From Oscillatoria salina IIICB1 (GTDB lineage Bacteria; Cyanobacteriota; Cyanobacteriia; Cyanobacteriales; SIO1D9), in assembly GCF_020144665.1 (NCBI RefSeq), contig NZ_JAAHBQ010000058.1, positions 1-37,365 on the forward strand: 37,365 nucleotides of DNA. The letters run 5' to 3'. A program made the translations under genes and the position numbers. Every line of letters starts with the position of its first letter. Positions within the stretch are counted from its first letter, which is position 1. This document shows, in pieces, positions 32,799 to 37,365 of this stretch. The notes beneath the pieces were generated by a model. The model was not told the origin of the DNA, did no database searches, and was given only the letters and a program-made list of their open reading frames with translations.

Positions 32799-32807
32799 TA
32801 CTATCTT

Positions 32808-33191
32808 ATGAACAATAATGACCTTTTAGCAGCAAACGCAGCGTTTTATCGCGCCTTTGAAAAGAAAGATATCCAAGCGATGAGTAAGGTTTGGTCTTCC
32901 GGGACTGGTAGTTTGTGCATTCATCCGGGAGGTAAAATTATCCAAGGATGGAATGATATTCACACCTCTTGGGAGAAAATTTTTCAGGCTACTCAATACT
33001 TGGAAATTGAAACAGAAGTTACTTCTGTAGAAGTTAGCGGCGATCTTGGCTATGTGGTTTTGCGGGAAAATGTTTTGCAAATCAGTCGTGGTAGAAGACT
33101 GCAAGCACAATCGATCGCTACAAATATATTTGCAAAAATGGCAGAAAAATGGTATATGGTGCATCACCATGCTAGTCCTCTGATGCGCTAG
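32808..33191 (+). CDS. NTF2-like/SnoaL-type protein
   Basis: A 127-residue single-domain protein of the NTF2/SnoaL (DUF4440-like) fold. It has AANAAFYRAFEKKDIQAMSKVW, LCIHPGGKIIQGWNDIHTSW, the strand VSGDLGYVVLRENVL and the end WYMVHHHASPLM. The natural start is the ATG at 32808 (MNNNDLLAAN). The upstream extension is heptamer repeat. Some members are enzymes, others bind small ligands; nothing here decides. Its leader is repeat sequence, so the promoter may lie before the repeats. Confidence 0.85.
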   Translation: MNNNDLLAANAAFYRAFEKKDIQAMSKVWSSGTGSLCIHPGGKIIQGWNDIHTSWEKIFQATQYLEIETEVTSVEVSGDLGYVVLRENVLQISRGRRLQAQSIATNIFAKMAEKWYMVHHHASPLMR

Positions 33192-33266
33192 AAAAGCGAT
33201 CGCTTGTCCAAAGTTACCAAAATTTAGTAAAATTTCTTTAATAAAAGCAACAAAAGGTTACAAAAA

Positions 33267-33437
33267 ATGCCCTACACAGAAGAAGACGGTGGATTAATAA
33301 ATAATTTTGCGGTAGAACCAAAAGTATATAAAGCCGAAGCACCGACAAAAAAGCAACAGCGCAATTATCTAATTTTAGGAGTTATGGCGGCGATTTTAGT
33401 CGGTGGTTTATTTTTCGTTGCCTTTTCAGTCTCTTAA
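33267..33437 (+). CDS. Ssl1498-type light-harvesting-like small membrane protein
   Basis: A 56-residue protein: MPYTEEDGGLINNFAVEPKV, a basic stretch TKKQQRNY and one C-terminal membrane helix (LILGVMAAILVGGLFFVAFSV). It matches the small cyanobacterial family typified by Synechocystis Ssl1498, described as light-harvesting-like; from memory. An AAAGG ribosome site lies 10 bases upstream of the ATG. It stands just before cyanoP, so a thylakoid role is plausible. No pigment-binding residue is obvious in so short a protein. Confidence 0.82.
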   Translation: MPYTEEDGGLINNFAVEPKVYKAEAPTKKQQRNYLILGVMAAILVGGLFFVAFSVS

Positions 33438-33460
33438 GGTTTAGTTAAGATTAGGAATTT

Positions 33461-33486
33461 GGGTAGGGTGAAGAAATACCTTACCC
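33461..33486 (+). repeat. Hairpin between Ssl1498-type gene and cyanoP
   Basis: GGGTAGGG and CCTTACCC pair over 8 bp with one G-U and a 10-base loop, 23 bases after the small gene's stop. No T run follows. It may mark the transcript end or be a dispersed repeat. Confidence 0.4.
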
Positions 33487-33546
33487 GGCGAGCGATCGCT
33501 CCTCATGAGACAATTAATACAGGCGGCAGAACTCAAAAGGAGAAAG

Positions 33547-34101
33547 ATGCTCAAATCATTTTTTGTCAGTGTCCTAATTATCTTGAGCCTTTGTCTGTAC
33601 GGTTGCTCGACAGGTGTTAGTGGACTACAAAGCTATGTTGATAGCGTGCAGGGGTACGAATTTCTTTATCCTAATGGCTGGGTACAAGTAGAGGTGAAAA
33701 ATTCCTCTGAGGGAGTAGACGCTATTTTTCGCGATATTGTTGAGCGAACGGAAAATTTAAGCGTAGTAATTAGTAGTATTCGCGAAGGAGAAAGTTTAGA
33801 AGATTTAGGTACTCCCTCCGAAGTAGGCTATAGATTTCTGAAAAAAGCCAATCAAGAAGCAAGAAATACTCGGAAAACTGAATTTATTAGTGCCGATTCT
33901 CAAACAGATAAAAACAATCAGACTTACTATATTTTGGAGTATGAAGTAGAACTACCCAACGGTCAAGAAAGACATAATCTTGCTAGTATTGCAGTTAGTC
34001 GCGGTAAACTATTCACCTTTAATCTCTCAACTCGCGAACCTCGTTGGACAAAAGTAGAAAATTTGTTTAAAACAGCAGTAAGTTCTTTCCGAGTTTACTA
34101 A
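33547..34101 (+). CDS. CyanoP, PsbP-family lipoprotein of photosystem II
   Basis: A 184-residue lipoprotein. The hydrophobic signal KSFFVSVLIILSLCLYGC has the lipobox Cys at about 20. A PsbP domain follows (YVDSVQGYEFLYPNGWVQVE, VDAIFRDIVERTENLSVVIS, SEVGYRFLKKA, YYILEYEVELPN, LFTFNLSTREPRW). CyanoP sits on the lumenal side of PSII and helps early assembly. The start is the ATG at 33547 with an AAAAGGAG ribosome site; an open frame from 33505 is spurious. maf follows 111 bases downstream. Confidence 0.92.
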   Translation: MLKSFFVSVLIILSLCLYGCSTGVSGLQSYVDSVQGYEFLYPNGWVQVEVKNSSEGVDAIFRDIVERTENLSVVISSIREGESLEDLGTPSEVGYRFLKKANQEARNTRKTEFISADSQTDKNNQTYYILEYEVELPNGQERHNLASIAVSRGKLFTFNLSTREPRWTKVENLFKTAVSSFRVY

Positions 34102-34212
34102 GAAAAATTTGGGTATCTGCTAGCAAATAGAGTTGGTAACATTAGTAATAATTAACCAGATTGGTTGAGTTACTAAGGAAAAAATCACCTCTTTGTTCGA
34201 TTAATTAATGAG

Positions 34213-34809
34213 ATGAATTTGCCAAGTTTTATCTTAGCTTCTGCTTCACCTGCTCGTCGTCGCCTGCTGGAAATAGCAGGCATAAAACCGCTTGTTTGTC
34301 AAAGTAATTTTGACGAATCGCAGATCGAGTTAACTGAGGCAGCTCAGTTAGTGCAAAAATTAGCTTTATGTAAAGCAGAAGTAGTTGCAGAAAATTTTAC
34401 TGATGGTTTGATTTTAGGTTGCGATTCGGTGTTAGAAATCGGTGGAGAGATTTACGGGAAACCAGAAAATGCAGAAGTGGCGATCGCGCGCTGGCAGAAA
34501 ATGTCAGGAAATACAGGTATTTTATATACAGGTCATGCCCTAATCGATCGCCTTCAGCAACGGAAAATAGTACATTGCGGTAAAACTAAAGTAACATTCG
34601 CTCAAATCAGCGATCGCGAAATTAGCGCTTATGTCGCTAGCGGCGAACCCCTCAAATGTGCTGGCGCTTTTGCACTCGAAGGAAAAGGCGGACTTTTTGT
34701 TGAGAGCATAGAAGGTTGTCACAGTAACATCATCGGTCTGAGTTTACCTTTATTGCGTCGAATGCTAGCTGAACTTGGTTACAACGTTACTGATTTTTGG
34801 CAAAGTTAG
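34213..34809 (+). CDS. maf: Maf-type nucleoside triphosphate pyrophosphatase
   Basis: A 198-residue Maf/YceF/YhdE-family enzyme that hydrolyses non-canonical or methylated NTPs, a house-cleaning function. It has the substrate loop [17 protein letters not shown], the catalytic block [20 protein letters not shown] with its acidic residue, and [30 protein letters not shown]. Complete length. It lies behind cyanoP; I recall the psbP-maf neighbourhood from other cyanobacteria. The ribosome site is weak. Confidence 0.93.
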   Translation: MNLPSFILASASPARRRLLEIAGIKPLVCQSNFDESQIELTEAAQLVQKLALCKAEVVAENFTDGLILGCDSVLEIGGEIYGKPENAEVAIARWQKMSGNTGILYTGHALIDRLQQRKIVHCGKTKVTFAQISDREISAYVASGEPLKCAGAFALEGKGGLFVESIEGCHSNIIGLSLPLLRRMLAELGYNVTDFWQS

Positions 34810-34811
34810 GA

Positions 34812-35047
34812 ACTGGGGACTGGGGACTGGGGACTGGTGATTAGGGACTGGTGAGTGGGGACTGGGTAAACTATTCGGCATTTTAATCAAAATATCAGCA
34901 ATTGCGGCGAAATGGTTGTAGTACGACCATCTTGGTCGCTACTTGTATCCAATTGAAATCTCACATTCCCAATTTTCCCAATCCCCAATTACCCAATCCC
35001 CAATCCCCAATCCCCAATTACCCAATCCCTAGTCCCCAATCACCCAA
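34812..35047. repeat. STRR heptamers and hairpin between maf and the paralogue pair
   Basis: The 282-base gap has ACTGGGG units (34812-34866), about 100 bases with an imperfect hairpin at 34918-34942, then CCCCAAT-type units (about 34969-35047). The hairpin has CGACCA/TGGTCG inner arms and GTAG/CTAC outer arms. The repeats stop 45 bases before the next start codon. No gene is seen. Confidence 0.88.
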
Positions 35048-35091
35048 TCTTTGATATAGTCAAGGAAATTCCGGATTTGGGGAAGACGATA

Positions 35092-35523
35092 ATGGCGGCA
35101 AGCGACCAATTCAAAGAATATATCAAAGAAGGAAAGATTTTTGAAGCTCTAACGCTAGCTTTGAGTGAAGCAATCGAGCTAGAAATTACGACCTGGGTCT
35201 CCACAGCTAACGATAACCCAAATGGGTCAAATCCAGATCGTCCGGTTCCAGGTAATTGTTTGCGTACCAGGATGAATATGGTAGACGGAGACATCGAAAA
35301 CGAAGTTGGAACTCAGTTTATTGGTAATGCTCCCTACACCGAACTGCGAGAATTTCATTTAGAACAGGTAAAGGAAGGACGTAAAACTATCCAACAAAAT
35401 CTGGAAAGTTTGCAACAAATGTTTGTGGTTTTAGCGAGTACAGCCTCTCAACTGCCCCAAGCATCGCACAGAATAAAAGAAGGAAACCCTGCACTTTCTC
35501 CTTCCCAGGAAGAAGATTTATAA
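35092..35523 (+). CDS. Conserved protein, paralogue 1 of a tandem pair
   Basis: A 143-residue soluble protein of a family I do not recognise. The helix-rich N-terminal part (FKEYIKEGKIFEALTLALSE, then IELEITTWVST) and the block MVDGDIENEVGTQFIG are followed by NAPYTELREFHLEQV and NLESLQQMFVVLAS. The C-terminus is short and polar (EGNPALSPSQEEDL). The ATG at 35092 has GGGGAAG upstream; the frame opens at a TTG 15 bases earlier. The next gene, 55 bases downstream, has the same N-terminal domain, so the pair arose by tandem duplication. Function unknown. Confidence 0.82.
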   Translation: MAASDQFKEYIKEGKIFEALTLALSEAIELEITTWVSTANDNPNGSNPDRPVPGNCLRTRMNMVDGDIENEVGTQFIGNAPYTELREFHLEQVKEGRKTIQQNLESLQQMFVVLASTASQLPQASHRIKEGNPALSPSQEEDL

Positions 35524-35578
35524 CTAGCAAAAAATTGGCAGGGAGCAAAAAACTGGAGACTTCAGGGAGATAATTGTT

Positions 35579-37365
35579 ATGCCGTCGAGCGACAACTTCA
35601 AAGAGGCAATCAAAGCGGGCAAGCTTAGGGATGCGCTTGTACTAGCAATGAGTCAAGCCATTGAGTTGAAAATTACTACCTGGGTAAGTTCGGCAAAAGA
35701 TACAGCGATCGCTCCACAACCAGGAAAGCGACTGCAAACGCGCATTAATTTGGTTGATGGAGATATCGAAAACGAAATTGGCGATCGCTTTATCGGTACA
35801 GGTCCCTATAGAGAATTGCGACAATTTCATTCTCAACAAGTTGCTTTTGCTAATCAAACCATTCAAGGCAATCTCCAAAGTTTACAACAGCTATTCGCGG
35901 TTTTACTGGCTTGGCAGCGACGGAATCTGGATGAGGAGCGCTCGAGCGTCCAAATATCGGCAGTAGAAACTAGACTACTCGGCTCGGAACCAGAACTGGC
36001 GGATTTATCTAATATTCCTGAAGTTACTTCGGATTTAATCTCCTCTGAGAGCGATCGCGAAATTTCCGCCGAGGAAACTGAGGAAGATGAAGATTGGGAC
36101 GATGAAGTTACAAATTTTCTCGCCTCTCTTCCTTTAGAAGAAACTGAACAAACAAAGCTTTCTCCTGACGAGATTGAAGCAGATTTAGATCGAGAACGCT
36201 TGTCTGCATCTCTGTCTCGAACAGAAGCTTCTCTAGATGAGCAGAATTACTTCGCTCAACCAGCAAATCCAGTGGCGCCAACGCCAGAAATGCCAGTTTC
36301 GGATTTGGAAATAGAAGATTGGGAAGAGTCCGTTCCAGTATATTCTCCGCCAGAAGTAAGCGAAGCCTCAACAGATTCGGTTTCTTCAGAAAGTCTTGTT
36401 GCACAGACAGACGAGCAGTTGAGAGGTGAATATGCAGCTAGAACACCTTCTCTAGGGCTTGAAGAGGAAGATCGCGAGCAAGACTACACGCAACCAACTT
36501 ATCCGGAGGCTAGTCGTATAGAAGAAGATGCTGCTCCTCCAAGGGAAAATTTAATCCTCGCATCATCCGAAGTTACGCCAACTGTTGCTGAGGAAAGAGA
36601 AAATGCCGATACAGATTTAGAAGATTGGGGCGATTTTCTCGAAGAAGAATTATCCGAAACTGAAGCAGAAGATTTGCCTTCGTTTAATCTGGAAGAAGAA
36701 CAGACAGTTACTTCCCGTAGCGATCGCACCACAACAGATTGGGAAGATTCAGATTTATTCGATGAGGAGTTATCCCAACAGGAGACAGCAGCAGAAATAG
36801 CTTCTTGGAATTTACGAGAAGCTGAAGATCGCTCTTTGACAGAAACAGATACTTCTAGGGAAGATATCGCTGATGAAGATGATTGGGGCGATATTTTACC
36901 AGCAGAATCTACTGAAGACTTCGCTGCTTGGGAATTAGAGGAGGAAACTACTACAGCTACATCAGATTCAGATTTTGATGAAGATGGAGAGATTTTGGCA
37001 GAAGATTCTTCAACTCAATCTGATTTACTATCTGAAGAATTAAATGAAGAAGCTACAACTACTCTATCAGCAGCAGAAAGTTTAACTGATGAGGAATTTT
37101 CTTCTCCTGATACAGATTTATTCGATACCGGAGAAACTTCTTTCACACAGGAAACTGAAACTAGTGTTTCCGAGGATGAAGATTGGGGAGATTTAGAACA
37201 AGAGATTTCTTCTCCTGATGCAGATTTATTCGATACCGGAGAAACTTCTTTCACACCGGAAACTGAAACTAGTGTTTCCGAGGATGAAGATTGGGGAGAT
37301 TTAGAACAAGAGATTTCTTCTCCTGATGCAGATTTATTCGATACCGGAGAAACTTCTTTCACACA
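35579..37365 (+). CDS. Paralogue 2 with long acidic, tryptophan-motif tail (partial, runs off the window)
   Basis: The frame is open from the ATG at 35579 (AGGGAG ribosome site) to the window edge, at least 595 codons. Residues 1-115 repeat the domain of the preceding gene (FKEAIKAGKLRDALVLAMSQ, LVDGDIENEIGDRFIGTGPY, NLQSLQQLFAVLLA). The rest is disordered and very rich in Glu, Asp, Ser and Thr. It carries spaced acidic-Trp motifs of the type EDxDWGDxL at about 171, 246, 348, 387, 432, 533 and 569. The end shows tandem 36-residue repeats. I see no membrane segment or signal peptide. Function unknown; the architecture suggests a soluble multivalent scaffold. Its end lies outside the window. 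Confidence 0.85.
   Translation, partial: MPSSDNFKEAIKAGKLRDALVLAMSQAIELKITTWVSSAKDTAIAPQPGKRLQTRINLVDGDIENEIGDRFIGTGPYRELRQFHSQQVAFANQTIQGNLQSLQQLFAVLLAWQRRNLDEERSSVQISAVETRLLGSEPELADLSNIPEVTSDLISSESDREISAEETEEDEDWDDEVTNFLASLPLEETEQTKLSPDEIEADLDRERLSASLSRTEASLDEQNYFAQPANPVAPTPEMPVSDLEIEDWEESVPVYSPPEVSEASTDSVSSESLVAQTDEQLRGEYAARTPSLGLEEEDREQDYTQPTYPEASRIEEDAAPPRENLILASSEVTPTVAEERENADTDLEDWGDFLEEELSETEAEDLPSFNLEEEQTVTSRSDRTTTDWEDSDLFDEELSQQETAAEIASWNLREAEDRSLTETDTSREDIADEDDWGDILPAESTEDFAAWELEEETTTATSDSDFDEDGEILAEDSSTQSDLLSEELNEEATTTLSAAESLTDEEFSSPDTDLFDTGETSFTQETETSVSEDEDWGDLEQEISSPDADLFDTGETSFTPETETSVSEDEDWGDLEQEISSPDADLFDTGETSFT
37101..37365 (+). repeat. 108-bp tandem repeat inside paralogue 2
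   Basis: The block starting CTTCTCCTGA recurs at 37101, 37209 and 37317, a period of 108 bases or 36 codons. Each copy encodes SSPDADLFDTGETSF...SEDEDWGDLEQEI. The first copy differs at a few codons; the second and third are identical as far as the window shows. The third is cut by the window edge, so the real copy number is unknown. Confidence 0.93.

Noticed and set aside
32700-32807. N-terminal extension of the NTF2-like protein ([13 protein letters not shown]...)
   Set aside because: It is translated heptamer repeat; homology begins at the ATG at 32808.

Overview
The window is chromosomal DNA from a cyanobacterium, probably a filamentous or otherwise large-genome lineage. Three things point there. 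HIP1 octamers (GCGATCGC) are scattered throughout. Several genes are cyanobacteria-typical: DUF3285, DUF1830, DUF4079, an Ssl1498-type light-harvesting-like protein, CyanoP, XisH/XisI and a DICT-domain protein. Intergenic gaps carry heptanucleotide short tandem repeats of the STRR type known from Calothrix and relatives. No species is claimed.

Layout. 1-9.05 kb (minus strand): Xaa-Pro aminopeptidase, a Tat-exported metallo-beta-lactamase-like protein, then the cluster prfB - DUF3285 - ybeY - dgkA - trpG. prfB needs a programmed +1 frameshift. Next come XisH/XisI, a Uma2 nuclease, tRNA-Leu(CAA) overlapping the end of an M48 protease gene, a TPR protein and an A-type Fe-S carrier. 9.2-9.8 kb (plus): a wrecked IS200/IS605-type element with an internally deleted tnpB but an intact-looking structured 3' end. 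9.8-11.5 kb (plus): a cyanobacterial DUF6930-like protein. 11.6-23.3 kb (minus): a caspase-like protein with both catalytic residues replaced, ATP sulfurylase, a DUF6745 gene with a small partner, mnmA, chrA, an orphan ParD, an ExbB/TolQ-like channel, a DUF2993 lipid-binding protein and an alpha/beta hydrolase. 23.5-24.6 kb (plus): clpS and a CPBP protease. 24.7-30.4 kb (minus): a kinase-like protein with WG repeats, a pentapeptide-repeat protein, a DICT/degenerate HD-GYP protein and a radical SAM protein. 30.8-37.4 kb (plus): DUF1830, DUF4079, thiG, an NTF2-like protein, the Ssl1498-type protein, CyanoP, maf and two tandem paralogues. The second paralogue has a very long acidic repeat tail and runs off the window.

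How the genes fit together. Most are housekeeping (translation, tRNA modification, sulfur and thiamine metabolism, Fe-S assembly) or photosynthetic maintenance (CyanoP, Ssl1498-type, radical SAM). No canonical defence island, prophage or CRISPR array is present. The unusual material is of four kinds: (i) four signalling or enzyme folds whose active-site motifs are degenerate (caspase H/C to Y/S, kinase HRD to HQN, HD-GYP without HD, MBL without HxHxDH); (ii) a composite STRR module repeated at several loci, including an inverted pair around the DUF2993 gene; (iii) the decayed TnpB element with a preserved omega-RNA-like end; (iv) the paralogue pair at the right edge, whose second member carries repeated acidic-tryptophan motifs.

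All identifications come from reading the sequence and from memory of protein families; no database search was run.
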